The translations under genes and the position numbers were made by a program. Shown piece by piece: positions 35,301 through 47,452 of a stretch of 64,000 nucleotides of DNA (position 1 is the stretch's first letter; each line of letters opens with the position of its first letter). Origin of the DNA: Azolla pinnata (lineage: Eukaryota; Streptophyta; Polypodiopsida; Salviniales; Salviniaceae); contig JBBBWG010027024.1 in assembly GCA_037176905.1 (NCBI GenBank), forward strand, positions 1 through 64,000, in the 5' to 3' direction. Under the pieces are notes generated by a model. The model saw only the letters and a list, made by a program, of their open reading frames with translations. It was not told the DNA's origin and searched no databases.

Positions 35301-37307
35301 GGCGGACCGCGGCCGCCGCAACGCTGACGTGGACCGCATCCTGCGCCGCACGCGCTTCCGCCGCCGCCGCCCCCGCCGCCGCCGCCGCCCGGACGCCCTA
35401 GTGTGGAACCGATCCTACCACGACGTCGACGATGACCGCCGCCGCCTCGACCTCGTGCCACGGACGATCCTCGCCCACGAGTAAGTCTCATATCATTCGG
35501 CGCCCACGATCGATCGATCGATCGATCGATCGGGCTGAGCTGAATGAAGCTTATGCACTTTGTTGATCGATCGATCGATCGATCGGGCTGAGCTGAATGA
35601 AGCTTATGCACTTTGTCGATCGATCGATCGGCTGAGCTGAATGAATGCTCATGCGCTTTGTCGATCGATCCGTCGCTGAATGAATGCTATGCACTTTGTC
35701 GATCGATCGACCGATCGATCGCCTGAGCTCAGTGAATACGTGCATCGATCGTTCGATCGGCTGAGCTGAATTTAATATACGTGCGTTGTACCGATCGATC
35801 GATCGGCTGAGCTGAATGCATATATATGCATTGTACACGATCGATCGATCGGCTGCGCTGAATGAATACATATTGCACGGTGTCGGTCGATCGATCGTTC
35901 GATCAGCTGAGCTAAAGGAATATATATGCATCGTACCGATCGATCGATCGGGCTGAGCTGAATGAATATATATATGCATTGTACCGATCGATCGATCGGC
36001 TGATCAGCTGAATGAGCCTATGCATCGTGCCGATCGATCGAATTCACATGCCGGCCTTTCGCCTTCCCGCCTGAATCATTCCTCTTCTTCTTTGCGTTTG
36101 CCGGTGCCAGCCGCATCGTATGGTTGGGCGACCTCAACTACCGGCTGTCGGTGCCCGTCGACGATCTGAGAGCGCTCGTGGCCAAGGCCGACTGGGCGGC
36201 GCTCCTCGAAACAGACGAGGTAAACGCGTTCTCCCTCTTCGTCACTCCGCATCCGAGTTCCCGCGTTCCATTCCATCTGTTTGCATGAAAAACATATCGA
36301 TCGAGAGAGCACATGCACGATATGCACAACGCAACAGGAATCGATCGAAACGATCTCGCCCGACCTGGAAATAAGATTGAATCATTCGTTTGTCTTGTGT
36401 TTGCGTCGTGTGGGGGGTGCATAGCTGAAGCATGAGATGAGAAGCGGGGGAGCGTTCGAAGGGTGGCATGAAGGGCCCATTGGGTTCGCGCCCACGTACA
36501 AGTACGTGCCCAGCACCGACACCTACTACATGCTCCATCCTCGCGCACGCGGCGGCAGCGGCGGCAACGTCCGAAGGCGAGCTCCGGCATGGTATATATA
36601 TATATATATAATCGATCGATGTTATATATTCCGATCGATCGATCGTCAAGTCCGATTCGAATGCTGATGATCGATCGTCAAGTCCGATTCAAATGCTGAT
36701 GATCGATCGTCAAGTCCGATTCGAATGCTGATGATTGATCACCAAGTTCGATTTGAATGCTGATGATCGGTCATCGAGTCCGATCGAATGTTGATGATCG
36801 ATGGATCCATAATCATCTAATTGAATGTGGACGATCTGATCGGTAACCAATCAATCCATCATCCAATCGAATGGTGCTAACGATCGAATCGGTCCCCCTA
36901 CAACCGTTCCCACCGGTCGATCATCAAAAGTCCGATTCGAATGCTGATTTATTGATGATCGATGGACGATCGATCGATCATCTAATCGAATGTGGACGAT
37001 CCGATCGGTAACCAATCCATCATCCAATCGAATGGTGCTAACGATCGAATCGTTCCCCCCCCTAAAACCACGTCCCACCGTTCTTCCCATTCGACACAGG
37101 AAGCACCGATTCTCTCGATCTGTTTGTGTTTGTTTTTTTTTTCTCCTGGGTTCTAGGTGCGATCGCATCTTGTGGTACGGGAAAGGGCTGAAGCAGCTGT
37201 CGTACACGCGCGCCGAGTCGAGGCACTCGGACCACCGCCCCGTCGCCGCGCTCTTTGCCGTCGAGATCGAGTTGGCCAAGCGGCGCCCCGATCTTCTGGG
37301 CGCATGA
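32319..37307 (+). CDS. Type I inositol-polyphosphate 5-phosphatase
   Basis: The enzyme removes the 5-phosphate from inositol phosphates or phosphoinositides, tuning calcium and membrane signalling. Seven exons join in phase (32319-32370, 32632-32713, 32985-34092, 35221-35480, 36111-36219, 36425-36591, 37157-37307) for 642 aa. Catalytic motifs in order: [10 protein letters not shown] (46-55), [14 protein letters not shown] (374-387), [10 protein letters not shown] (406-415), FVCSHLNSG (430-438), WLGDLNYR (505-512), PTYKY (560-564), WCDRILWY (593-600) and SRHSDHRPV (614-622). All are present, so it should be active. Between the WNVGG motif and the main catalytic block lies a long insertion with Asp/Glu runs and His/Arg-His runs encoded by trinucleotide repeats. 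Type I plant enzymes have a variable region here, but this one is extreme. Exon 1 encodes MDSHNML and eight histidines. Introns 2, 3, 4 and 6 are packed with minisatellites. Confidence 0.93.
32755..32910. repeat. GATCGATC / GGATTGACT minisatellite, 5PTase intron 2
   Basis: About seven copies of a 20-28 bp unit, GATCGATCGATGGATTGACT with variants, fill the middle of intron 2. Confidence 0.9.
34165..35216. repeat. 1-kb GAT/GGT/GCT trinucleotide desert, 5PTase intron 3
   Basis: Nearly the whole 1128-bp intron is imperfect GATGAT, GCTGAT, GGTGGT and GATGGT, with short interruptions such as a GTGTGCATGCATGTG stretch at 35085-35105 and a run of ten G at 35127-35136. The strand is almost free of C on the sense side. 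Long open frames exist on both strands but encode only His, Met, Asp, Ser or Pro runs. Confidence 0.95.
35500..36045. repeat. Minisatellite of about 48 bp, 5PTase intron 4
   Basis: About eleven copies of a unit made of GATCGATCGATCGG, then CTGAGCTGAATGAA, then a variable ATGCA/TTGTA stretch. Copies at the left (AAGCTTATGCACTTTGT) and the right (TATATATGCATTGTACC) form two subfamilies. Confidence 0.95.
36625..37070. repeat. Tandem repeats in 5PTase intron 6
   Basis: Five copies of a unit of about 38 bp (GATCGTCAAGTCCGATTC, GAATGCTGAT) span 36630-36795. A second segment (TGTGGACGAT, GGTAACCAATC, ATCCAATCGAATGGTGCTAA) occurs at 36826 and again at 36988. Confidence 0.9.
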
Positions 37308-38903
37308 TCTTAATTGCGATCTGGATCTGGGAACACGATTGCAACGATCTTCTCGAAATCAAATCTTGTATTGCTTTCGATCTCCTGTCAAACTACATCT
37401 ATCTCTTCCTAGTCCAGAACCCCCGGTGGTTACACTCCTGACACACACACACACACACACACGTATTCGGAGTTGTATAGGCCCCAAAACCGCACGACAC
37501 CGGGCACTGTGCTCCGGTGTCTGAATGTGAAAGCCGTCCGAAACGAGCGGTGCACAACGATTGCGTCAAGTTTCCGTGTCAGTGTGTGAGAAAGGAACAA
37601 AAGATTGAATGAATGATCCCCACTTGCTCATCCATTCTGTTTTTGTTATATGTGTTCAGTAACGATCGTGCGTGTGTTTAGCTGGTTGACTTTTTCTTGC
37701 TTGAGGCCCCGCCCTGCGATGGCCGGAGGTCTCATCTGCTTGTCGTGATCGAACGCGTTCTTCATATTCCGAAGATTCACGAAGAAAGCCGGGCTTGCCA
37801 TGGCCCCCCCCACTTGTAGCTTCATCGGCTCCAACGATGTCGAATATCTGCCATTGTGTTGAAGCATCGCTAATGTTTGGATTCTGCAGTGCCATTCTTC
37901 TTCTTCTTCTTCTTCTTCTTCTTCTTCTTCTTCTTCTTCTCGTCGAATTTCTGACTTTAACCCTGCCATTGTGTTGAAGCATTGCTAGCGTAAGGCTGCG
38001 AGGACATCGTCAGTGTGGATTCGATTTCTGTGGCCTCTTGTGCAGCTTTGGACTACTGATTCGATAACCCAGAATCAATCCTAGGTTTCGCTAAGCTATT
38101 GATTTGAGTGCTTGTTATGCTTGTATTGTAATTAGATTTGGCTGGAAACATTTGTCTGCAGTCAATCCTCACTTGTTGACTGCTTGTTTATGGCCCCTGT
38201 TTGAGTTTTGGGCAAAGTGCGGCTTCTTTACATCGAGATGTGGTCAATCGCCAACGACAAATAGATTTGTCATGAGAAGTTTAAGTATTTTCTCAACTAG
38301 AAAAAAAAAAATGTGAATCAACTGAAAGCATCTCCACGATATAATATCAAATATGTTCCAAAGAGTAGCAAAAAGAAAAACATTTTTGTTGAGTAATCGA
38401 ATGGGGGGGGAGTGTTGAAATTGCAAACAGCAACTCTATACTGTTTCATTAATGAGAACTTTTGTGAAAAAAAAAAAGAAGAAGAAGTGATGCTTACATT
38501 CAATTATCTGCATAATACCACATACAAACACAATATGGATACAGTAATTAATTCCATTCGATGACAAACTCGTTACTCGACCAACATTTGTATGAGTACT
38601 ATACAACCTGCGTGATACTAGTTTACACAATTCGGACGTGTTAAGATGCTCCTGTATTCGTGATCTCCTTCATTACATCCAAGGAGAAATGATTCCAAAC
38701 TCCGATGAATCACAGGGTTCCAGGATAGCGAACTTACCGGTCAAGATCTCGATAGGCCAGATTGCGACGACTCTGAGGCAACAAACTGTGCACGATTGAA
38801 CGGGTATCGATTTTAGTTTAGAGAGATTTTCATTGTACAACAATAGCATCGGCATCAGCTGTCTGCATATACACAACAACATGATGCCCGGGTAGCCTGG
38901 GCC
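37308..38903. other. Convergent intergenic region
   Basis: The 3' flanks of the 5PTase (plus) and the proline-rich gene (minus) face each other here. It contains an AC run (37441-37462), a TTC run (about 37893-37940) flanked by two direct copies of TGCCATTGTGTTGAAGCAT (37848 and 37966), and AT-rich DNA. No gene seen. Confidence 0.5.
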
Positions 38904-41900
38904 TCACTGCCACTTCATGGACAAATGATGGTCGAGAACAGCACAATTCCCTACTTTCCCACTGTTATGCATGTCATCTAGGTTAGATTCATCATCCTCA
39001 TCTTCATCGTCATCGTCATCATCAAGTTCATCATCATCTCTGGCTGACGCAACGGCGTCATCTTGCTCCGATCCATCTTCGCCCCTGTACCTCCAACCTG
39101 GGATCACCTTTTGCAAGCCAAGTGTGTTAGTTTCCTCGATGTTGTCGCAACTGCCGTTAAAATGCCCGCCTGGTAACGATGACCTCGCATTTATGCCGTC
39201 CTTCCTTGCAGCATAGCCATTCATGCTTCTGACACACGGATTTGCTTGCGCTTGGCTCATGGCACCCATGAAAGAAGAGGAATCTCTGGTCATCGTGCCT
39301 TGGAGGGGAGGATCTACACAGCCGGAACTCTTAAGGAAGTTAACCACATTCTCTTTCATAGCAAGGCTTTGATCGAAAGCATCCTTCCCAGCGCCATGGA
39401 ACGTGCTCGGTCTAAAATGGTTGAGGTGATGATGATGGCGACCTACCTGGCTAAAGGCTAGGCCATCTTTAGGCATGGGGTCGATGCCGTAAGCAGCTCC
39501 TTGATAATCTCCTCCCAAATGCTTTTGTGGACTTTTGAGCAGCTCGCCTTCATTTAGCGAGCATTCCTTCGGCTGACATACTTCCTCAATTGCTTGGCAA
39601 GCATTTGTGTACTTCTCCTTCTCTTCCACTTCGAGTTCCTTTCTCCTGGTCGAGCTAAGGTTCTCGGCATTCATCTTCCCTTTCCTGACAGGCACAGATG
39701 CTCGATCTGAGATACCCGAGCTAGCTGGAACGGGGGAGGAAGCAGGAGCAACTCTCTTGCGCTGAGCTCGCTTCGTCACCGATTGAGGGGTCACATGGGC
39801 AGGCTCAGTCCGATGTGCCTTCATCGCTTGCACATCGGCCTCGAGCTTGATGATCTTACCTCTCTGGAGAGAGATCTCGGCATCAGCTCTTGCGACCGCA
39901 GCCCATAGCTGGGTCGTTGTTGTCCAAAGCTGCATATTCTCCATAGACTAGGATAAACAAAAGGGAAATAGGCAGCTTAGGGTTGATCCAATGTATCCAT
40001 GAATGCAGCTATAAACGATACACGGACATTACCCCGATTGGAATGACTACAATAATGGAAACAAACTGACTAGCTGGTAGAGGAAATGAGGGGGCACCTG
40101 AGCTTCCCAAATCTGAACATGCTTCTGAGACAAGCCTGACGGCGGTTTAATGAGACCGCGTTGATTCGCTCCCACAGATGGTACAGGTGGGGGTGGTGGG
40201 CAAGGGTATCCATTACCATAGCCAGGAAACAGATATGGAAAGGGCGGTGGATATGGAGTATGAGCCCACCACAGATCCCATGGTCCTATGTACATACATA
40301 CATATACACCGAAGACTTGAATTTAGAGAATGATATAATCCTCGTCCTTGCGCCAGAAACAGATACATTTCGCAACTCAAAATTCATGGACTTAGAATCC
40401 ATGCCGTTTGCCCTATGATTCACACTGTGAAAATTTCTATTCAAGAGTTGCTATGATCTGCATTCTTTTATCATAATTGTGATGATATCACATTGCCAAT
40501 CATCCTCATCTTACTACTCGATCAGAGCCATTCCACCCATAAAACATTTCATTGTTATTTCTTTGCACAGTACATTCCACAGAAATCTAATCTAACCAGC
40601 TCCATTCATCATTTGTACGCATTTCCAAACTTCTACCCTTTCTGTGAATCCCTGTCCCCCCCCCCCGCCCCCCAAAACCCAAAAAGAAAAATCCAAAATG
40701 GTTTCAACAGAATGCTGTTTTCCCAGACTCTCCACACACATTAATATGTCAGCTCATTCATTTGTGCCCATATCCTCTTTTGTTCCACAGTTCAAGTGAA
40801 TTCTAAAAGACATTGTTATTGAACGCCATTTTCCCAGAATCTGGGTATGACCATGTTGCCTCAACCATTCATGCACCCATCATTTTTCTTCCACACGTCA
40901 CGCGAACCCAAAATCTAAACCCCTAAACAGAAACGCCTTTTTCCTAGAATCGGGGCATGACCATGTGGTCTCACGCAGTCTGTTCTACAATTACTTTAAG
41001 TGGACCCTAAATCTGAGGCCTACATGATGGGATGAAATCAATTCCACATTTACATGATATTCTATCATACAAACCGATGCAAATCAATGCAGCTTGATAT
41101 AAACAGCACAGAGGATACCATTTACATACCCGGAAAGGGTGGTGGTAGGAAGGAGAAAGGAGGCAGGGGCCTGGGGGCACCTTGTTGCCATGGGGTCTCG
41201 GCGGAAGCAGAAGGAAGGGGTGGGTTCACTCCTGCTCCTTCGGTGGGGAGAGATTGATGGGCTCCTTGTGGTGCTTGTGACATATCTCCCAACATCCGCA
41301 TATGTGGCAGTTGTGCCTGACCCAACGGATGCTGATGCGCAAATGGCCAATGGAACGGAGGGAAATAAGCCTGTGTTGTTGGGCTATCGCCGGAAGCAAG
41401 CTTTTTGCTGCTAGGATTACCGTCGGTTTCTGCTTGCCATGTATGCCCATCTCCATTCTACAACACACAGACAAAAGTGGCACCCAAAAGTGGCACTGTG
41501 TAAGGATCAATGGCATCTCCTGTATGCACCAGTTTGCAAGCGCTTTCGATATGCGGCATGAACAAACCAAAAAGCCTCTGCTAGTTAGCCCCGCCCGGAG
41601 CTTCTGTCTCAGATATCTCCCTAATGCTAAACAAAAGAAAATGCTGTAACGTGCAGATCACTTCCATCTCCCTGTTCCGCGATTCCATGTCATGAATCCG
41701 CCGGATCAATCCCCTGTACGGTTTCCTCATTGTGCAAAATAAAGGCTGTATACAAGGTCTTTTTGACGGCGCCCTGTGGGAAGCGTCTTCCTTTCTCAAG
41801 GAGTGAAGCTTGCATCCGGTGAAGAAGCTTCCAAGCTCCAACAATGGAATCTCCATGGATGTTGTGGGACATCCAGGGCCTCCATTCAAAACAACCATTT

Positions 41901-42163
41901 CTGAACAGAGAAACGGAAAGAGAAAGAAAAGAAAAAGAAGGAAGCAGAGAGAACGCCAGCTTCCTCTACCCGGGGGATGCGTCAAACCAGAGCAGAAGAA
42001 ACATGTAAAGAAGAAGTAGAAGGAGGAAGGAAGGAAAGGGAGGAGCCATGAAAGGATTTACGGTATGAACCTGTGAAGGAGGAGGAGCAGGAGCAGGAGC
42101 AGCAGCATCGGAGGGGCCGGAATCAGGAAGGGGAATTCCACGGCGTTTCTTCTTCTTCTCCAT
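38904..42163 (-). CDS. Proline-rich protein with coiled coil and acidic tail, plant-specific, function unknown
   Basis: Four exons rejoin in phase (42163-42071, 41457-41130, 40285-40098, 39947-38904) to give 550 aa. The start MEKKKKRRGIPLPDSGPSDA is basic and could be a nuclear signal. Residues about 32-200 are rich in Pro, aromatic residues and His (AYFPPFHWPFAHQH, GPWDLWWAHTPYPPPFP). A predicted helix or coiled coil follows (QLWTTTTQLWAAVARADAEI, then LQRGKIIKLEADVQAMK), then a low-complexity region and an acidic stretch near the C-terminus ([15 protein letters not shown]). I cannot name the family. The composition resembles a plant nuclear scaffold or transcriptional co-regulator, but that is inference. 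The start was chosen for its ATG, clean CAG/GT donor and phase-0 join. Intron 1 (41458-42070) has an open stretch that could be an extra exon. Confidence 0.75.
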
Positions 42164-44332
42164 GGCGAGCTCGGCCTGCAGGATCTAGAGGAGCAGGGGA
42201 GGGGGAAAAACAGAGGAACAGGGGACAGGGAAGAGGCTCCTTTGCCTCCTCTGTTTCCTTTTCCTTTCCTTTCTTTCTTTTTTCTTCTCTTCTCTGTTTT
42301 CTTCTTCTCACTCACACTCACTTCACTCAAACTCTCACTCACTCACTTCCCACATTTTCAAAATTTTGTTCTGATCAGAGCTTCAGAGTGGTTTCTGTTC
42401 TCTGTTCTGATCTGCTCTGATCTCTTCTGCCTTGCTTCTCAGCAAGGGTGTCTCTCCATTGACACGGTGGTTCGCTACTCATGTATATTGTGTGTGTGTG
42501 TGTGTGCTAGAGAAAAGGTTTCAAATGGGTGGGTTTAACCACACAGTATTCCAGATTCGGGCTCGTTTCCAGCCCATCCAGATTAGGGCTCCAGATTAGG
42601 GTTTTGGCTGCCTTGTTCTCATCACCTCTGCTCTCCTTTGGTGTTCTCTTTGGTCGGTGTCCTCTTCTGCTCAGCTACGTCGCTCTAAACAGCGGGCGAT
42701 GGTGGTCGCTACTCACGTATATTGCGTGTGCTGGGAGAGTTTCAATGGGTTGGTTTAACCACTAAACCGTTCCAGATCAGGGTTCGTTTCCAACTCGTTC
42801 TTCCTTCGTCGTCGAAACACTTCGGGCCCATATCTCGGGCCTTTCCGAGAAGGCCCAACACTCTGGTGGTTTAGACATCGCAGATTCGTTGTATCCAGAG
42901 AGGCTCGATGTAATTCAAGTATTCATTCGATTCACCCCTCGCTCGAGGAATCGTGGTGGGGTCTCGAAAACCTTCAAGATATCATGCTTTCCACAAGCGG
43001 CCCGTTAGGTCCGAAATGGCTGTGAATCATGCTTACTTGTCATTGTGAGCATTCAAAGGCATGCTTGAAATGTTGCAATCCACTGGAGCTACAGTTGGAC
43101 CTACTTTGACGATCTTACCGAAAGACATCGTTGCAAAGTGTGTGGTCTCAGTGTCCCTATGTGCGTGGAACATCTGTGTCTATGCCTGGGAACCTTCTCT
43201 TCAGAAAAGGACTGTATTCTGGAGTCTTACATTTCTAAGCATGGGTAACAAGCATGTATTTTAATCACAATCAATAGTTAATGTGACTAGAAAGTTAATC
43301 GTGGATGAGGTTATAAGTCCTGTATCTTGATCAGAATTAGTGATTATGTGCCTATATTTGCATACAATCAGTGGCTATCTGACTATATTCTAATAACAAT
43401 TAGCGGTTATGTGAGACTAGGGAGTTATTTAACCATGAACATTGCAAAAATCATGTTCGATTCACTCCTAAGCTTGTCACGAACTATAATCCGACTATGA
43501 TCCTATTTTCTTTGTTCCCTCTTTACTTTTGATTACTCTCTATTAATGTTAGGAGAAACTAATCAGCGAGAGCCACCAACACTTTCGAGTCCAACTCGAC
43601 CACAAGTACACAATTCGCACACTGTCTCCATTCGCTAATCACGCTATTGCGATTGGAATCAATGACTTAATAATTAACTCATAAATCGAAATAATACCAT
43701 GGTAATCAATACCCTCATTGTGTCAACTTAAGTTCACTTAATTCTTATAAATTTCCCCTCTTTCCGAGCACATACCTTCATTCCATTTCCATTTTACCTT
43801 GAGGCTTTTGTATCCGAATCACGAGATTTTACCCAAAAAACACAAGAAACGAAGAATCACGAGCTTTTACCCAGAAAACACTAACAAAAAACGAAGGACG
43901 CCAAGAGTGAACAAGGAGAGAGCACCAAATTTGCAAACATTTCTCTCAAGAAATTCAGAGAAGAGAACCTTCTGGTAGAGAAAGCCTCGTTTTCTTTAAG
44001 CCCAAAATTGCCAAACTAAAACATATCTAATTTCAGTTTGGAAGACCAGAACCTACTTGGAACCAAAATTGCTAACACTGATTTGGGTTCCTTCCAAATT
44101 GCTAAAACATACCTAATTTCAGTTCGGAAGATCAGAACCTACTTTGAACCAAAACTGCCAGCACTGATCAAATTGCTAAGGTTAAATACACATATACTCC
44201 TTACCCTAGTCCTGTGATGACTATACTCCTTATTGACTTGCCAATGCAAGGAGTCTTTATGATGACTGTATATGCTGCTATATCTATATCTATGTACACT
44301 GCAACCGTACCTTGCATATATATAAGCACCCC
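42164..44332. other. Intergenic, with a direct repeat of about 95 bp
   Basis: The sequence GGTGGTTCGCTACTCATGTA ... GGTTTAACCAC ... TTCCAGAT...GGGCTCGTTTCCA at 42462-42570 recurs at 42700-42800 (235-bp spacing, about 85% identity). Both copies contain CGCTACTCA.GTATATTG and TGGTTTAACCAC. The rest, 42800-44330, is AT-rich with no gene; a segment with AACATACCTAATTTCAGTT and AGAACCTACTT is duplicated at 44020-44060 and 44105-44145. Confidence 0.55.
42185..42310 (-). promoter_or_regulatory. Purine-then-pyrimidine leader of the gene at 42163
   Basis: In the sense (minus) direction, 42310-42240 is almost pure purine and 42235-42185 almost pure pyrimidine, ending about 20 bases before the ATG. The arrangement is the same as before MYB3R and the frame at 20603, and fits a plant pyrimidine patch or 5' leader. 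Confidence 0.45.
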
Positions 44333-46072
44333 TCAGGCCGATTGTGCAAGAGGGACTCGCTCTGGTAAAGACAGCTTCTTTTGCCATGTAAATATTATGT
44401 CGTTGTCTGGGCTATCAGTTCTCTTAAAGCTCGGCCGATTCTCCATCAACTGAACAGACACGCGAAAAAGATCCGTTTTAGAAGCTCAGACATGCATGAT
44501 AATGGACAAACTTCAGAACACGATCGCATCTGCGTTCTAAACAAAAAAACTTCAAAAATAAACTTCAGAAACTTTGGCATGCTTAACCACTCAGTAATTA
44601 CAAGGTTCAACTGATTCTGAGATCAAGGTTTTGGTCACTTACATCGATGTAATGCAAGACCGATGTCAGTTCTGTGGGGATAAGAAAATCCATGAAATGG
44701 AGCAGGAGGGTTCGAGCATGCCGCAATTTGGGAGCAAAATCAAAGTCTACGTCGGTAGGTTTATCACCCGCCAGGTATGGACCCTACCATGAGCCATGGA
44801 AGCTATACATCATTTTATGTGAGAAAGTAGAAACAGAGCAAACATCTATCTAAGTTGAACTGGATGCAAACTCTTATTGCATACATAACACAGAACAAAA
44901 AGGCTTCATGCAGACTTTGCTATAACCGAGCAAGTCATGTACTATTTTATGAACAAATATGCATGTACATCGAATGCTACAAACACATACAGATCTAAAT
45001 TACATAAAAAAAACCCTTACATTTTGCTTCAGGTGTTCATTAACATCTCGCAATGCATGCTCATAAGCTTTCCTTGCCGGATCATCCTTGTCTTTGCTCT
45101 TCAACCAATCATTCAATGATCCGAATTGTTTCTGTATCCTGATTCCACAAAATCCAGATGAGAAACGATTCATGAGAGAACGCTATATAACATGCTTGTT
45201 GTTTGTGGGAGAAAAACCGTAAACGAGTTGCTAGTCACATCAGGTAAGAAGGCATGAGCTAATACACCCGTTTACATTTGATTTGCTTTCTCTTTGACGT
45301 CTTTGGGGGTCTGGAAAGGCTTCGATTCTTCCACAAATTTAGTGCAAAGGTAATCGATGATTGCATCCGAATCTTGAATCCATGTCTCCCCATCTCGCAG
45401 AACTGGCAATAACCCTGATGGATTCTTCTTCAAGAACCTGTGTCAAAACAATCAGACCCAAGCACAACAAATAAATACATAAGACCTAGAGTAGAAGACA
45501 GAAACGAACCATAAAAGTACTGAACGCAAACAAGAGTTCCGATTTTCATATTGATCTTTCATGCATGTCCCTGAATCCTTTCTGAACTCTTTTACCATTT
45601 GGGTTTCTCATGGGTCTCATCAATGTATGTGGCAACGTAAGGAAGCCCTCTCTCCTCCATCGCTATGAATGCCTTCTGAGAAATGGGGCCTGATCATGTC
45701 CAAATAAACAAGAGAGAGTTAGAAAAGACCCAATCATGAGCAAAACAAGGTTTCCTCTGCATACCCAACAGACCACACAAGCAAGAAGTTAAAGGCAGAT
45801 GATGGGGCTGGGAATGATTTGCTAGCCGGAAGAAACATTATAGCTAGAAAAAAAAAGAGAGAAAAGAGAGGTGAACAGAAGGAAGGAATGATGCATTTGT
45901 CAATCTTACAAGGGCCTTTGGATTCGCTGGGGCTACCGCTGCCAGGGAAAGCAACGCCGAACAGCTGTAGCGACGGGAGCTCTCGGACATGGCTCAAGGT
46001 GGATCTCCCTGGCACGGTGGTCGTGGCGGGAGGTGCCATCTCGCTTGTTGCCGCCCTCGTAGCGCCCGCCAT
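44333..46072 (-). CDS. DHAR: Dehydroascorbate reductase-like glutathione transferase, with an apparent frameshift in exon 5
   Basis: DHARs reduce dehydroascorbate with glutathione. Six exons: 46072-45910, 45689-45596, 45437-45276, 45138-45021, 44784-44643 and 44449-44333. Splicing exon 1 to 2 creates the active-site motif CPIS (Cys55), followed by AFIAMEERGLPYVATYIDET. Then come WFLKKNPSGLLPVLRDGETW and QDSDAIIDYL (the thioredoxin-fold glutathione site), FGSLNDWLKSKD, and the C-terminal helical domain GPYLAGDK then PTDVDFDFAPKLRHARTLLL. The first 54 residues look like a short plastid transit region or linker. In exon 5, GDK and PTDV are separated by one extra base within an AAAA run (44758-44761 region). 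As written, the frame stops soon after. The same frame resumes correctly and joins exon 6 in phase (MENRPSFKRTDSPDND). It is either an assembly indel in a real gene or an early pseudogene. Confidence 0.75.
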
Positions 46073-46179
46073 CAACAAACAACCAGCACAGAAACACTCT
46101 TGCTGCTGCTGGCCTTTCCTTTTGGATTCAAAGCTCAGTCGATGATGCTGCTGCTTGGCACTGTGACGATTTGGCTCTT

Positions 46180-46440
46180 CGCGGATCGATCGATCAATCC
46201 GTCAGATCCGTCAATCGATCACCCAAATCAAATCAAATCAAATCAAATCGAGCAGGTGCTCTCTCGTCAATCCATCCGTCAAATCCGTCAATCGATCACC
46301 CAAATCAGATCAAATCAAACCAAATCAAATCAAATCAAGCAGGTGCTCTCTCGATGATTCTTGGGTACCTTCCTGTTCTGCATCAGTCGATCTATCTCTC
46401 TCTCTCTCTCTCTCGATGATTCTTGGGTACCTTTCTGTGT
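46180..46440. repeat. Direct repeats in the DHAR upstream region
   Basis: CCGTCAATCGATCACCCAAATC followed by AAATC pentamers and GAGCAGGTGCTCTCTCG occurs twice (46196-46265 and 46275-46355). The end of the second copy (CTCTCGATGATTCTTGGGTACCTT) is itself repeated at 46410-46433 after a TC run. These lie within 400 bases upstream of the DHAR start and may be part of its promoter. Confidence 0.8.
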
Positions 46441-47452
46441 TCTTGGGATCCAAAACACAGGGCACCGCCGCTCTTGAAGAATTCTACCCGTCAAATCTGT
46501 CAAAGCTCCCAGTAACTGACATTTGTCCCATCAGTGTGGCATGCAAACTGTTCTCTGTATCACGTGTCCAGTTTTTTTTTCAAAACTGCAGCAGGAGATT
46601 GAATCTGCACCTGCAAAAAGGAAGTACGTATTTTCTGTTGAAAAACAAAAACAAGCAATTCTTGAACAGACTGAGACAAACTAGACCTGCCATAGCCCAA
46701 TTCTTTGAAAGGACTAATGGTGTTCGAAATGAGCGCTTCTTGCTCCTTGTTGGCACTTCATGGGATTACTGCAGTGAGATTCCTTTGAAAGAGTGAACAA
46801 ATTACTGCAGTAATCCTTCAAAATCCTCCGTCATTAGAGCATTAGCACCAACATACACGATCAAAATTCAGTCGATTAGTCTGTCGGCTCGACTTACTAG
46901 CGATTTCTGACAGGGAGGGAAAAAAGAAAGCATCGCGTTGCTCAAATCGGCATCAAAGATAAACAAAAGGAGTCACAAACAAGCAAGAGACCGACCATCA
47001 GCACATACTGTTGTATAATGAAAAGGGCCTCGAACTCGATACATGTCCATGAGACGATGCATCGATTTGAAAAGAAAAGCTGTCCTCTTCATAAGGAAAT
47101 ACCATTACATCATCTCACTGAGCTTCCCCCCCCCCCTAACCCCCTGGTATGTATGATTCATCCACCATAAAATGGTTAACACACACATACTGTATATAGC
47201 AACTACAGCCGTAAAAAAGCACGAAGTGTCGATTTTCTGACAGCTACAAGACCAGGTCCTCCCCAGCCCCCTCCCCCCGCCCCCCATTTGCAGTAGATCA
47301 ACAAATTCTCCATCAATGTCTCTTAACCAGAAAAAACAAAATTTAAATGGAAAGCTTTGTATTGATGGAGAAAATAGCAGTATAACAGAGACGCCGCTTC
47401 AAACGGCAGCAGAAACAGCAGCATTCCACAATTGTCCCCCCATTTGGTGAGG
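46441..47452. other. Intergenic between DHAR (start side) and LIF2-like gene (end side)
   Basis: No gene seen. The 3' UTR of the LIF2-like gene probably extends leftwards from 47453. C runs lie at about 47124-47134 and 47273-47285. Confidence 0.4.

Noticed and set aside
34550-35611. 353-codon frame antisense to 5PTase intron 3
   Set aside because: It is composed of His, Ser, Pro and Thr runs read from the trinucleotide intron and has no unique domain. The opposite strand carries the real gene.
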